In this document: piece by piece, positions 50,633-58,283 of the stretch
Numbering within the stretch: position 1 is the stretch's first letter
Layout of the letters: each line of letters starts with the position of its first letter
Origin: JBCCXL01 sp039191605
GTDB lineage: Bacteria; Acidobacteriota; Thermoanaerobaculia; Multivoradales; JAHZIX01
Direction of reading: 5' to 3'
Length of the DNA stretch: 64,000 nt
Assembly (NCBI GenBank): GCA_039191605.1
Contig: JBCCXL010000007.1
Location: 186,001 to 250,000, forward strand
Translations under genes and position numbers: made by a program
The notes under the pieces: model-generated
What the model was told of the DNA's origin: nothing
The model's input: the letters and a program-made list of their open reading frames with translations, nothing else
Database searches by the model: none

Positions 50633-51505
50633 ATGGCGAATATCCATCCCAGCGCCGTGGTGGACCCCGCTGCTGAGCTCGGCGAAGGCGTGGTGATCGG
50701 CCCCCACGCCGTGCTCGAAGGGGAAGTGGTTCTCGGAGCGGAGACCGTCGTGGGAGCCGGCGCTCAGCTGCGCGGGCCGATGGTCGTTGGGCGCAGCAAT
50801 CGCATTCACGCCCACGCCACCCTCGGGTTTCCTCCTCAAGACCTCAAATACGACGGCGAGCCGACCCGACTGGAAGTCGGCGACGGCAACGTCTTTCGAG
50901 AGTTCGTCACCGTCCACAGCGGCACGGTCCACGGCGGTGGCGTGACCCGCATCGGTTCCGGTGGGCTGTTCATGGTGTATAGCCACATAGCTCACGACTG
51001 CGTGGTGGGGGACGCCGTGATCTTTGCCAACGGAGCGACCCTGGCGGGGCATGTAGAGGTCGGAGACCACGTCACCATTAGCGCCTTCTCCGCGGTGCAC
51101 CAATTCTGCCGAGTGGGGCACCACGCCTACATCGGCGGCTATTCGGTGATCACCCAGGACGCCTTGCCCTACGTCAAGACCGTCGGCCAGAAGCCCGCCT
51201 ACTATGGGGTCAACGCCATCGGGCTGCGGCGCAAGGGCTTCAATCGCGAAGCGATCCGACAGCTGCGGGCGGCCTTCAAGGTGTTGGTGGAATCGAAGCT
51301 TAATACCACCCAGGCCCTGGAGCGTCTCGAGGCGGAGCACGCCGGGGCCCCCAACGTCGATTACCTCATCGATTTCGTTCGCACCGCCAAGCGGGGCATC
51401 GTCAAGACTCTGCCGGGGCGCCGAGGAGCTCGGGGAGCGAGCCCTTCCGTACAGGGAGATCCGCTCCCGGATCCGGGTGAGACCGGCAGCGGGGGAGAAG
51501 GTTGA
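50633..51505 (+). CDS. lpxA: UDP-N-acetylglucosamine O-acyltransferase LpxA
   Basis: The 290-residue protein catalyses the first acylation of lipid A synthesis. The beta-helix is built of hexapeptide repeats (VVDPAAELGEGVVIGPHAVL…), the catalytic histidine lies in ISAFSAVHQFCRVGHH, and the C-terminal helical domain follows GLRRKGFNREAIRQLRAAF. It exceeds the usual 255–265 residues because of a Gly/Pro-rich tail. If the following oxidoreductase is GnnA-like, LpxA might prefer an amino-sugar acceptor. The sequence alone does not settle that. Confidence 0.95.
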   Translation: MANIHPSAVVDPAAELGEGVVIGPHAVLEGEVVLGAETVVGAGAQLRGPMVVGRSNRIHAHATLGFPPQDLKYDGEPTRLEVGDGNVFREFVTVHSGTVHGGGVTRIGSGGLFMVYSHIAHDCVVGDAVIFANGATLAGHVEVGDHVTISAFSAVHQFCRVGHHAYIGGYSVITQDALPYVKTVGQKPAYYGVNAIGLRRKGFNREAIRQLRAAFKVLVESKLNTTQALERLEAEHAGAPNVDYLIDFVRTAKRGIVKTLPGRRGARGASPSVQGDPLPDPGETGSGGEG

Positions 51506-51507
51506 TC

Positions 51508-52443
51508 ATGAGCACCACACCGATGCGCACCGCGGTGATCGGCACCGGAGCCCTGGGCCGCCACCACGTGAGGATTCACGGCGAGCTTGCGGAAACGGAG
51601 CTGGTGGGGATCTACGACACCAATCAAGGGGTCGCCCAAGCCCTCGCCGACGAGCACGGCACCACCGTAGTGCCTTCCTTCGAAGCTCTGCTGGATGCCG
51701 GGCTCCAGGCGGCGGTGCTGGCGGTACCGACGGTGGAGCACGCGAAGATGGGGCTCCAGCTGCTGGACGCCGGAGTGCACGTGCTGGTGGAGAAGCCCAT
51801 CGCGGCGACGGTGGACGAGGCGGAAGAGATGATCGCCGCCGCTGAGGCCAAGGGGCTGGTGCTGGCGGTGGGCCATGTGGAATTCCACAACCCGGCGGTG
51901 CAGGCGCTGCTGGAACAAGGTCTGAGTCCCCGCTTCTTGGAGACCCAGCGACTGGGCACCTTCTCCCCGCGCTCCCTGGACATCGACGTCATTCTGGACT
52001 TGATGATTCATGACCTGCAGATTCTTCATGCCCTCGACCCCTCGCCGGTGCGGGAAATCCGCGCCAGCGGGATCGAGGTGCTCTCCCATCGCATCGATAT
52101 CGCCAACGCCCGGATCGAGCTGGAGAGCGGCTGCGTGGCGAACCTCACTGCGTCCCGAGTCTCGGCTCAGCGCAACCGCAAGCTTCGTGTTTTTGGCCCC
52201 CATCTCTACTGCTCCCTGGACTACCAGGAACAAAGCCTGAGGAGCGCAAGGGTAGTGCCCGCCGAGCCTCGCCCGGAGATCATCGTCGCGCCGGTGGAGG
52301 TGCCCTCCGCCGAGCCCCTGAAGGCGGAGAATCAAGCCTTCCTCGCCGCCTGCCGGGGGGAGCCAAGTCGCTACGTCGACGGCCGTTCCGGGCTGCGGGC
52401 GCTGCGCACCGCCCTCGCGGTAGTGGAGGCGATCTCGACCTGA
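51508..52443 (+). CDS. Gfo/Idh/MocA-family NAD(P)-dependent oxidoreductase
   Basis: The ATG at 51508 has GGGGGAGAAGG upstream and lies 2 bp after lpxA (311 residues). A Rossmann domain (AVIGTGALGRHHVRIHGEL) is followed by VPTVEHAKMGLQLLDAGVHVLVEKPIA, whose EKP motif carries the family lysine, and an alpha/beta domain with MIHDLQILHALD. Genes of this family sit beside lpxA in several phyla. In Acidithiobacillus the neighbour GnnA oxidises UDP-GlcNAc at C3 for amide-linked lipid A. The GnnB aminotransferase partner is not here, so the assignment stays at family level. Confidence 0.82.
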   Translation: MSTTPMRTAVIGTGALGRHHVRIHGELAETELVGIYDTNQGVAQALADEHGTTVVPSFEALLDAGLQAAVLAVPTVEHAKMGLQLLDAGVHVLVEKPIAATVDEAEEMIAAAEAKGLVLAVGHVEFHNPAVQALLEQGLSPRFLETQRLGTFSPRSLDIDVILDLMIHDLQILHALDPSPVREIRASGIEVLSHRIDIANARIELESGCVANLTASRVSAQRNRKLRVFGPHLYCSLDYQEQSLRSARVVPAEPRPEIIVAPVEVPSAEPLKAENQAFLAACRGEPSRYVDGRSGLRALRTALAVVEAIST

Positions 52444-52576
52444 GATGCAGCGAGGCGGGTTCCCTAGCGCCGGGTTTCCAGGCGCTGGTGGCCGCCCAGA
52501 TCAGCGCGGGTCCCTACCGCGAAGCGCGGACCGCTATTTCATCGCTACTGACTTGATGTAACTTCCCAAAAGCTCT

Positions 52577-52597
52577 CGGTGGATGCCGCATCCGCCG
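52577..52597 (+). promoter_or_regulatory. Stem-loop in the leader of the MTA phosphorylase-like gene
   Basis: Arms 52577–52585 and 52589–52597 form a 9-bp stem with one G·U pair and a 3-nt loop, 60 nt before the start codon at 52658. It could be a terminator of the lpx operon or part of a leader. It does not match a riboswitch class that I can recognise. Confidence 0.35.
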
Positions 52598-52657
52598 CGA
52601 CCCAATGAACCATCGGACCGGGTAGCCCCCGGTATTTGTTATCAGGAGTCGATCCAG

Positions 52658-53527
52658 ATGTCAGAATCCGTACGCATCGGTGTTATCGGAGGTAGCGGCC
52701 TCTATGAGATGGACGGAATGGAGGTGGTGGAGGAGCGCCGCATTGAGACGCCCTTCGGTGATCCTTCCGACGCCCTCATCATCGGCCGAGTCGAGGGACA
52801 GGAAGTCGCCTTCCTGCCGCGCCACGGCCGCGGTCATCCGCTGCTGCCCTCGGAGCTCAACTTCCGCGCCAACATTTGGGCCCTGAAGTCCATCGGCGTC
52901 CAGTGGATCATCTCGGTGTCCGCGGTGGGCTCCCTGAAGCTGGAGTACGAGCCCAAGCACATCGTGGCGCCGACTCAGTTCTACGATCGCACCCGTCACC
53001 GCGTCGATACCTTCTTCGGCGATGGCCTGGTGGGGCACGTCTCCCTGGCGGATCCGGTGTGCCCGAAGCTGCAGCAGGTGCTGGTGGCCGGCGCCCGGGA
53101 AGCCGGCGCGACGGTGCACGACGGCGGTACCTACGTGAACATGGAGGGCCCGCTGTTCTCCACCCGTGCCGAGTCCAACGTCTACCGCGGCTGGGGCTTC
53201 GACATCATCGGCATGACCAATCTCCAGGAGGCGAAGCTCGCCCGAGAGGCGGAGATGTCCTACGCCACCCTGGCGATGGTCACCGACTACGACTGCTGGC
53301 ATGAGGAAGACGTCAGCGGCCATGCGGTGATGGAGGTGATGGCGCAGAACGTCAAGACCGCCCAGACGGCTCTGCTGCACATCCTGCGCCGCGTGCCGGC
53401 GCAGGAGGACAGCCCCTACAAGGGAATCCTGGCCCACTCGCTGATCACCGACCCCGCTCTCGTGCCGGAGCAGACCTACAAGAACCTGGAGCTGATCATC
53501 GGCCCCTACATGAAGCGCCCCTCCTGA
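52658..53527 (+). CDS. mtnP: S-methyl-5'-thioadenosine phosphorylase-like (MTAP/PNP family)
   Basis: ATG 52658 has CAGGAG upstream and yields 289 residues; the frame is open to 52583 without support. Motifs of the trimeric phosphorylase family are RIGVIGGSGLYEMDGM, LPRHGRGHPLLPSELNFRANIWALK, SAVGSLKLEYEPKHIV, YVNMEGPLFSTRAESNVYRGWG and IIGMTNLQEAKLAREAEMSYATLAMVTDYDCWH. The MEGPxFSTRAES and NxPE-like features fit MTAP rather than the PNP at 38.4 kb. It would split methylthioadenosine to adenine and methylthioribose-1-phosphate. Adenine could then be used by Apt, encoded 1.7 kb downstream. Confidence 0.9.
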   Translation: MSESVRIGVIGGSGLYEMDGMEVVEERRIETPFGDPSDALIIGRVEGQEVAFLPRHGRGHPLLPSELNFRANIWALKSIGVQWIISVSAVGSLKLEYEPKHIVAPTQFYDRTRHRVDTFFGDGLVGHVSLADPVCPKLQQVLVAGAREAGATVHDGGTYVNMEGPLFSTRAESNVYRGWGFDIIGMTNLQEAKLAREAEMSYATLAMVTDYDCWHEEDVSGHAVMEVMAQNVKTAQTALLHILRRVPAQEDSPYKGILAHSLITDPALVPEQTYKNLELIIGPYMKRPS

Positions 53528-53535
53528 GTCGCGTC

Positions 53536-54369
53536 GTGGAATCGAAGACCGATCCGCCGACGATCCTCGTCACCAACGACGACGGCGTCTTCTCGGAAGG
53601 CATCAAGCTCCTGGCCGAGGCCCTCGAGGGCCTCGGTCGGGTGGTCGTGGTGGCTCCGGACCGGGAACAGAGTGCCTCCGGCCATTCCCTCACCTTGCAC
53701 CGGCCGCTGCGCCTGCGCAAGATCCGAGACCACTGGTATTCCGTCGATGGAACTCCCACGGATTGCGTCAATATCGCCGTTCTGGGCCTGTTGAAGGACG
53801 AGGGAAAGCCGGATTTGGTGGTCTCCGGGATCAACTTCGGTCCCAACCTCGGAGATGACGTCACCTACTCCGGTACGGTATCGGCGACCTTCGAAGGCAG
53901 CCTGCTGAACATTCCCTCGGTGGCCTTCTCCCAGGAGATCAGCGAGGGTTTCTCCTTCGCCACCGGCGCGCGCTTTGCCCATGACTTTATCGAGGAGCTG
54001 CTGCGGGAGCCGGAGGATCTGCCCCAGGACCTGCTGCTCAACGTCAATCTGCCGGCGGGGCCGATTCAGGGGGTGAAGCTCACTCGCCTGGGACATCGGG
54101 TCTATCAGCAGAGCCTGGTGGAGAAGCTCGATCCGCGGGGGCGCAAGTACTACTGGATCGCTGGATCGCCGGTGTGGACCGAAGAGGAAGGCACCGATCA
54201 TGCGGCGGTCTCCAGCGGGTATGTCAGCGTGACCCCCCTACACCTAGATCTCACCGACTACCGAGGGCTGGAATCCTATTCCGGGCTGGAAGGTCGGTTG
54301 ACGAGCCGCTATCCCGCTGAAGGGCCCGCTGAAGGGCCCGCTGAACAACCCGACGGAGACGAGGGCTGA
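53536..54369 (+). CDS. surE: 5'/3'-nucleotidase SurE
   Basis: The 277-residue product starts at GTG 53536, 8 bp after mtnP. SurE metal-site motifs are clear: ILVTNDDGVFSEGI (DD pair), PDREQSASGHSLTLHRPLR, DGTPTDCVNIAV and VSGINFGPNLGDDVTYSGTVSATFEG. It dephosphorylates nucleoside monophosphates. The C-terminus holds a short in-frame tandem repeat (PAEGPAEGPAEQP, twelve-base units near 54318–54350). The pairing with pcm just downstream is a conserved bacterial arrangement. Confidence 0.95.
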   Translation: MESKTDPPTILVTNDDGVFSEGIKLLAEALEGLGRVVVVAPDREQSASGHSLTLHRPLRLRKIRDHWYSVDGTPTDCVNIAVLGLLKDEGKPDLVVSGINFGPNLGDDVTYSGTVSATFEGSLLNIPSVAFSQEISEGFSFATGARFAHDFIEELLREPEDLPQDLLLNVNLPAGPIQGVKLTRLGHRVYQQSLVEKLDPRGRKYYWIAGSPVWTEEEGTDHAAVSSGYVSVTPLHLDLTDYRGLESYSGLEGRLTSRYPAEGPAEGPAEQPDGDEG

Positions 54370-54429
54370 GGAGCGCATTCCGCGAGCCTTCGCGGTGCGT
54401 TCAGCAACAGCCCCCGGGAGACCTTCATC

Positions 54430-55104
54430 GTGGCATCTCCTTCTGGCTCTTCCTCCGATCCCCATCAGCTACGCCGTGGCAGCATGGTCAAGCAGCTGGA
54501 GCGCAAGGGGATCCGAGATCGACGGGTGCTGGAGGCGATGCGTCGGGTCCCCCGCCATCTCTTCGTCGATGAGGACCACCAGGGGGATGCCTACAGCACC
54601 CACCGCTCCCTGCCTATCGGCGATACCGCTCAAACCCTCTCTCAGCCCTGGACCGTCGCCCGCACCACCGAGCTTCTGCAGCTGGAGCCTCACCACAAGG
54701 TCCTGGAAATCGGCACCGGGAGCGGGTACCACACCGCTGTGCTGGCCCTGCTCGCCCGCTGGGTCTACAGTCTGGAGCGCATCGTCGCTCTATCCAGGGC
54801 GGCCCGTGCTCGCGTTCGCCAGCTCGGCGTAGGTAACGTCAAGATTCAGACCTTCGACGGCACTGTCGGCTGGGCCGACGTCGCGCCCTTCGACCGCATC
54901 CTGGTCACCGCTGGAGCGCCCCAGGCGCCCCAGCCGCTGCTGGACCAGCTGGCGGAATCGGGGCGCTTCGTTCTGCCGGAGGGAGATCGTCGTCGTCAGC
55001 GGCTGGTGGTCTACCAGCGCCGCGGCGGCTCGCTGCACCGAGAGGTGCTGGACGAGGCCGCCTTCGTTCCCCTGATTGGTCGCCACGGCTGGGCCGATTC
55101 CTGA
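54430..55104 (+). CDS. pcm: Protein-L-isoaspartate O-methyltransferase
   Basis: The 224-residue protein begins at GTG 54430. It has the PCMT arrangement: VLEAMRRVPRHLFVDEDH, SLPIGDTAQTLSQPWTVARTTELL (substrate loop, slightly altered from the usual IGxGQTISQP), the SAM-binding VLEIGTGSGYHTAVLALL and FDRILVTAGAPQAPQPLLDQLAESGRFVLP. It repairs isoaspartate damage in proteins using SAM. The surE–pcm order is conserved. Its distance from surE (60 bp) leaves room for a separate ribosome binding site, but none stands out. Confidence 0.93.
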   Translation: MASPSGSSSDPHQLRRGSMVKQLERKGIRDRRVLEAMRRVPRHLFVDEDHQGDAYSTHRSLPIGDTAQTLSQPWTVARTTELLQLEPHHKVLEIGTGSGYHTAVLALLARWVYSLERIVALSRAARARVRQLGVGNVKIQTFDGTVGWADVAPFDRILVTAGAPQAPQPLLDQLAESGRFVLPEGDRRRQRLVVYQRRGGSLHREVLDEAAFVPLIGRHGWADS

Positions 55105-55182
55105 CCTATACCCCTTTCCCTTTCTCCATCGCGCCACGTACCGTGGCCTCTTCTTTCTCTCCGCCGGGAGGAGCTAGTCACC

Positions 55183-55698
55183 ATGGAAGACCTAAAGCAA
55201 TATATCCGCGAGGTGCCGGACTATCCGAAGCCGGGCATCCTGTTCTACGACATCACCACTCTGTTGGCCGACCCCAAGGCGTTGCGCATGACCTGCGACC
55301 GCTTCGTCTGGCTCTTCCACGAGAGCAAGATCGACAAGGTGGTCGGCATGGAGTCCCGAGGCTTCCTCTTCGGGCCGATCGTCGCCTATGACCTCAACGC
55401 CGGTTTTGTGCCGGTGCGCAAGCCCAACAAGCTGCCTTCCGAGACCATCTCCCAGAGCTACGATCTGGAGTACGGCACCGACACCCTAGAGATCCACAAG
55501 GACGCCATCAAGCCGGGGGAGCGGGTGCTCATCGCCGATGATCTGATCGCCACCGGCGGTACCGCTCTGGCCACGGCAAAGCTGGTCGAGAAGCTCGGCG
55601 GCGTGGTGGCCGGCTTCGGCTTTGTCATCGAGCTGGACTTCCTCGACGGGCGCAAGAAGCTCGAGGGCTACAGCGTCGAGAGCCTGATTCGCTATTGA
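55183..55698 (+). CDS. apt: Adenine phosphoribosyltransferase
   Basis: The 171-residue protein shows Apt motifs in order: YIREVPDYPKPGILFYDITTLLADP, VVGMESRGFLFGPIVAYDLNAGFVPVRKPNKLP, and the PRPP-binding VLIADDLIATGGTALATAKLVEKLGG. It makes AMP from adenine and PRPP, using adenine released by the nearby MTA phosphorylase. GGGAGGAG lies about 10 nt before the ATG. It follows pcm after 78 bp and is the last gene before the tRNA region. Confidence 0.96.
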   Translation: MEDLKQYIREVPDYPKPGILFYDITTLLADPKALRMTCDRFVWLFHESKIDKVVGMESRGFLFGPIVAYDLNAGFVPVRKPNKLPSETISQSYDLEYGTDTLEIHKDAIKPGERVLIADDLIATGGTALATAKLVEKLGGVVAGFGFVIELDFLDGRKKLEGYSVESLIRY

Positions 55699-55791
55699 TT
55701 CGCTAGTGATCCCCTATGAGGCGCCCCTCGCCTCGAGGTGCGGGATCCAGAGGGCCTCTTCGGGATCTCCCCGGAGAGGTCATCGAGGGCG

Positions 55792-55820
55792 TTCCCGGGC
55801 GCCATTCGGCGGGGTATAAT
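55792..55820 (+). promoter_or_regulatory. Promoter with consensus −10, upstream of the tRNA-Arg gene
   Basis: TTCCCG (55792–55797) and TATAAT (55815–55820) are spaced 17 bp. Transcription would begin near 55827, about 125 nt before the mature tRNA-Arg 5' end, leaving a structured leader. The −10 is perfect and the −35 is weak. Confidence 0.6.
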
Positions 55821-55826
55821 CTCCCC

Positions 55827-55893
55827 TTCGGCCTGCCCCAGGCCCCGCATTCCAGTCGATGCAATGCTTCCGCATTCTTGCGTCGATGCGGGG
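55827..55893 (+). ncRNA. Foldable leader (or small RNA) between promoter and tRNA-Arg
   Basis: Directly downstream of the TATAAT promoter three helices can form: 55830–55835 with 55839–55844 (6 bp, 3-nt loop); 55843–55850 with 55886–55893 (8 bp, perfect, CCCCGCAT/ATGCGGGG); and, inside it, 55863–55867 with 55872–55876 (5 bp, TTCC loop). The first and second share two bases, so they compete. A direct repeat (55845–55862 and 55870–55889, related by a 2-nt gap) underlies part of the structure. No ORF of note is present. It may be a tRNA precursor leader or a separate small RNA. Confidence 0.35.
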
Positions 55894-55952
55894 ATCCATT
55901 TGGCGGCGAGATCCGAAGAACGGTGCCGGAACACACCGGACCGAAGAATTCT

Positions 55953-56029
55953 GCGGCTGTAGCTCAGGTGGATAGAGCAGGGGTTTCCTAAACCCAAGGT
56001 CGGGGGTTCAAATCCCTCCAGCCGTACCA
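55953..56029 (+). tRNA. tRNA-Arg, anticodon CCT
   Basis: A complete 77-nt cloverleaf can be drawn: acceptor GCGGCTG/CAGCCGT (first pair G·U), D arm GCTC/GAGC, anticodon arm with loop TTCCTAA (anticodon CCT at 55987–55989, reading AGG), variable AGGTC, and T arm GGGGG/CCCTC with loop TTCAAAT. It ends with an encoded CCA (56027–56029). The 27–43 pair is a G·A mismatch. The 3' end is 21 bp before the DUF2156 gene. Confidence 0.95.
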
Positions 56030-56050
56030 ATCTCCCTCACGCTTTGGGAG

Positions 56051-57292
56051 ATGATGAACAGCATGAGCGCCGAAGAATCATCTCGCACCGGAAAGCGACG
56101 AGGTGATGCGCCGCGCATTGGCGGCGATGCTGAAGGCGCTGGTTCTGAGCACCTTGGTTTTGAACGCCCCCGTCTTGAGCAGACCATTTCTGGGCACGCC
56201 AGATCTGAGCAAGATAGCCTGGAGCGGGCCCGGGAGCTGATCCTCCAGCACGGGGTGAATACCACCTCGTACCAAATCCTCAACCCCGGGATCCAGCGCT
56301 GGTTCTCCCCTCGCCGCAACGCGGTGGTGGGCTATGTCGAGGGGGGCGGCCACCGGGTAGTGGCCGGGGAGCCGGTCTCTGCGGAAGAGGACGTGGAGTC
56401 GGTGGTGGACGCCTTCGAATCCGATTCGGCGGCGGCGGGGTGTCCAGTGGTGTATTTCGCCGCTGAGCGTCGGCTGGCTCGGGCCCTGGCCTCCCGTGGC
56501 CCCTGGGATCGCCTCTACCTCGGCGCGCAGCCGGTGTGGAGGCCCCAGCACTGGCCGCAGATCCTGGCCTCCAAGGCCTCGCTGCGAGCTCAGCTCCACC
56601 GCGCCCTGAATAAGGGCGTGGAGGTTCACCGCTGGTCGGCGCAGCGGGCGGCGGGGGAACCTCAGCTCTCCCGCTGCCTCGATGAATGGCTGTCCACTCG
56701 AGGGTTGCCGCCCCTGCACTTTCTGGTCGAGCCCCAAACCCTGGGCCGGCTTTTCGACCGCCAGCTCTTCGTCGCCCAGCAGCGGGGGCAGGTCGTCGGC
56801 TTTCTGGTGCTCTCGCCGATTCCGCGGCGCAACGGATGGCTGGTGGAGCAGAACATTCGCGGAGCCGGAGCGCCCAACGGCACCACCGAGCTGCTCCTCG
56901 ACGGGGCGATGACGGCGGCGGCGGAAACCGGCTCGAATTTCGTCACCCTGGGGCTTTGTCCCCTCAGCCGCCGAGCGACTCCCAGCGAGGGAGATGGCGC
57001 CTGGGGGCGGCGGGAGGAGCGGCTCTGGCTTCGGGGGCTCTTGGCGTGGGTTCGTGCCCACGGCCGGCGCTTCTATAACTTCGACGGCCTCGACGCCTAC
57101 AAAGCGAAGTTTCTCCCCGAGCATTGGGAGCCCATCTACGCCATCACCTCCGAGCGCAAGGTCGGCATCAGCACCCTCTACGCCATCGCCGCCGCCTTCG
57201 GCTCCACGTCCCCTCCCGTGCTCCTTGCCCGTGCTCTGGGTCGAGCGGTGAAGCAGGAAGCACGGTGGTTGAGACAGCGCTGGGGCGGCTAG
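56051..57292 (+). CDS. DUF2156 / aminoacyl-lipid synthase C-terminal-like protein
   Basis: The product (413 residues if ATG 56051 is used; ATGs at 56054 and 56063 are alternatives near GGGAG) resembles the soluble GNAT-fold domain of MprF/LPG synthases (DUF2156). Supporting blocks are RELILQHGVNTTSYQILNPGIQRWFSPRRNAVVGYVEGGGHRVVAGEPV, NKGVEVHRW, DEWLSTRGLPPLHFLVEP, GAPNGTTELLLDGAM and the terminal YNFDGLDAYKAKFLPEHWEPIY. MprF domains move an amino acid from charged tRNA to lipid. This copy lacks the flippase helices, so any such role is inference. It begins 21 bp after a tRNA-Arg gene. Confidence 0.83.
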   Translation: MMNSMSAEESSRTGKRRGDAPRIGGDAEGAGSEHLGFERPRLEQTISGHARSEQDSLERARELILQHGVNTTSYQILNPGIQRWFSPRRNAVVGYVEGGGHRVVAGEPVSAEEDVESVVDAFESDSAAAGCPVVYFAAERRLARALASRGPWDRLYLGAQPVWRPQHWPQILASKASLRAQLHRALNKGVEVHRWSAQRAAGEPQLSRCLDEWLSTRGLPPLHFLVEPQTLGRLFDRQLFVAQQRGQVVGFLVLSPIPRRNGWLVEQNIRGAGAPNGTTELLLDGAMTAAAETGSNFVTLGLCPLSRRATPSEGDGAWGRREERLWLRGLLAWVRAHGRRFYNFDGLDAYKAKFLPEHWEPIYAITSERKVGISTLYAIAAAFGSTSPPVLLARALGRAVKQEARWLRQRWGG

Positions 57293-57370
57293 GCTTGAAG
57301 GAGGTGATCTCGAGGGAGTTGGCCTCGGCGGATGCGGCGCTGGCGGAGGCTGGATCGGGGCCGAGAAACT

Positions 57371-57706
57371 TCAGTCCTCAGATCTTCTTCGGGAGCGCAC
57401 GCCGCGATGGGACTCTCGAAGGTATAGATAGGTGGGAAACGCCATAGACAGTCCGATCAATGGCGCCGCGGGTAGCACAAACCACCAACCGCGCAGTCCA
57501 ATCGATTTTGCATCGCGCACCACAAAAATCCAGAACACGACGCAAGAGATAAAGAAGTCGGTCGCCAGGCCACTCGAAGCACCGTTTGCATAGAGTGCCG
57601 TCAGGATCGTTTGAGGGTATACGCCGTTCTCAACCAAGAAGGGGAAGAAGGTCCACCAGGGGAGAATAGCGCCGACGCAAGCTGCAAGTAGGTAGACAGT
57701 CTTCAC
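57371..57706 (-). CDS. DUF2834-type small membrane protein
   Basis: The 111-residue protein (GTG start 57706) has three or four hydrophobic segments and the family sequence PWWTFFPFLVENG, NGASSGLATDFFISCVVFWIFV and GWWFVLPAAPLIGLSMAFPTYLYLRE. The function of this family is unknown. Base composition is less GC-rich than in neighbouring genes, and it lies in a small accessory patch with the next two genes, so it may be acquired. The GTG has no clear ribosome binding site. Confidence 0.72.
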   Translation of the reverse strand: MKTVYLLAACVGAILPWWTFFPFLVENGVYPQTILTALYANGASSGLATDFFISCVVFWIFVVRDAKSIGLRGWWFVLPAAPLIGLSMAFPTYLYLRESHRGVRSRRRSED

Positions 57707-57796
57707 GAGAGTAGCTTCCGAATGGCCTCAACGGTCCGAAATCTGATGACGGCAGATGCCTGGAGCCAGTGCGCTGAGCCAATGCGTTGAGCGGCC

Positions 57797-58135
57797 TTAC
57801 GCCAGCCAGCGCCGGGCCACGAGCACGGCGATCGTCCACAGCACCAGGGAGAGGGCGATGGCGGCGACGGGATGGAGGCGCCGCAGCATCCAGACCAGGC
57901 TGCCGAGGAGCACGACGAGAGCCGCCGTTCCGGCCCACATCCCCGGCATCGCCGCCTGGATCCCTCGAGCGCCCGCTTCGCGATACAGAATCAGGAAGGC
58001 CACCGTGGTCTTCACCGGGAGCATGGCGATGATGCCGGTCCAGTAGAAGCGCTCCACATTGGCCAGCGCCTTGACGCCGACGGCGGTGGAGCCGGTGACG
58101 ACGAAGAGCAGAAGATAGTCGAGCCAGGGGGGCAT
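57797..58135 (-). CDS. Small four-helix membrane protein (GlpM/DUF3147-like)
   Basis: The 112-residue protein has four hydrophobic helices covering nearly its whole length (LLLFVVTGSTAVGVKALANV, IIAMLPVKTTVAFLILY, MWAGTAALVVLLGSLVWM, AIALSLVLWTIAVLVARRW). The order and FxP/MLP-type second helix resemble GlpM-family proteins of unknown activity. On the minus strand TAAGAT lies 7 nt before the ATG, and no ribosome binding site is present, suggesting a leaderless message. Confidence 0.58.
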   Translation of the reverse strand: MPPWLDYLLLFVVTGSTAVGVKALANVERFYWTGIIAMLPVKTTVAFLILYREAGARGIQAAMPGMWAGTAALVVLLGSLVWMLRRLHPVAAIALSLVLWTIAVLVARRWLA

Positions 58136-58142
58136 GGCGGTG

Positions 58143-58148
58143 ATCTTA
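58143..58148 (-). promoter_or_regulatory. −10-like TAAGAT before the GlpM-like gene
   Basis: On the minus strand TAAGAT is followed by seven nucleotides and the ATG at 58135, with no ribosome binding site between. Confidence 0.4.
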
Positions 58149-58249
58149 GCCTCGAAGAGAAGGGAAGTGGAGGACGGATGCCTGAGCGGGGGGCACGGGA
58201 TCAGTCGTTGGCTCTGAAGGAAATCCCTTGAATCCCCATATGCTACCGT

Positions 58250-58283
58250 GGGGTCAAAATGAATTAGATCTAATCCTGACCCT
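58250..58283. repeat. REP/MITE-like palindromic element
   Basis: Terminal GGGTCA (58251–58256) and TGACCC (58277–58282) flank a perfect 12-bp palindrome ATTAGATCTAAT (58263–58274); the spacers are 6 and 2 nt. The design resembles repetitive extragenic palindromes mobilised by REP-associated tyrosine transposases. Only one copy is in this window and no transposase gene is present. Confidence 0.45.

Noticed and set aside
52444..52657. SAM- or SAH-type riboswitch before the MTA phosphorylase-like gene
   Set aside because: Apart from one short stem-loop, none of the conserved cores of the known SAM, SAM-II or SAH classes could be found.
55953..56029. tRNA-Arg as an integration site for the accessory patch
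   Set aside because: No integrase gene and no duplicated tRNA 3' end was found downstream, and the DUF2156 gene between looks native.
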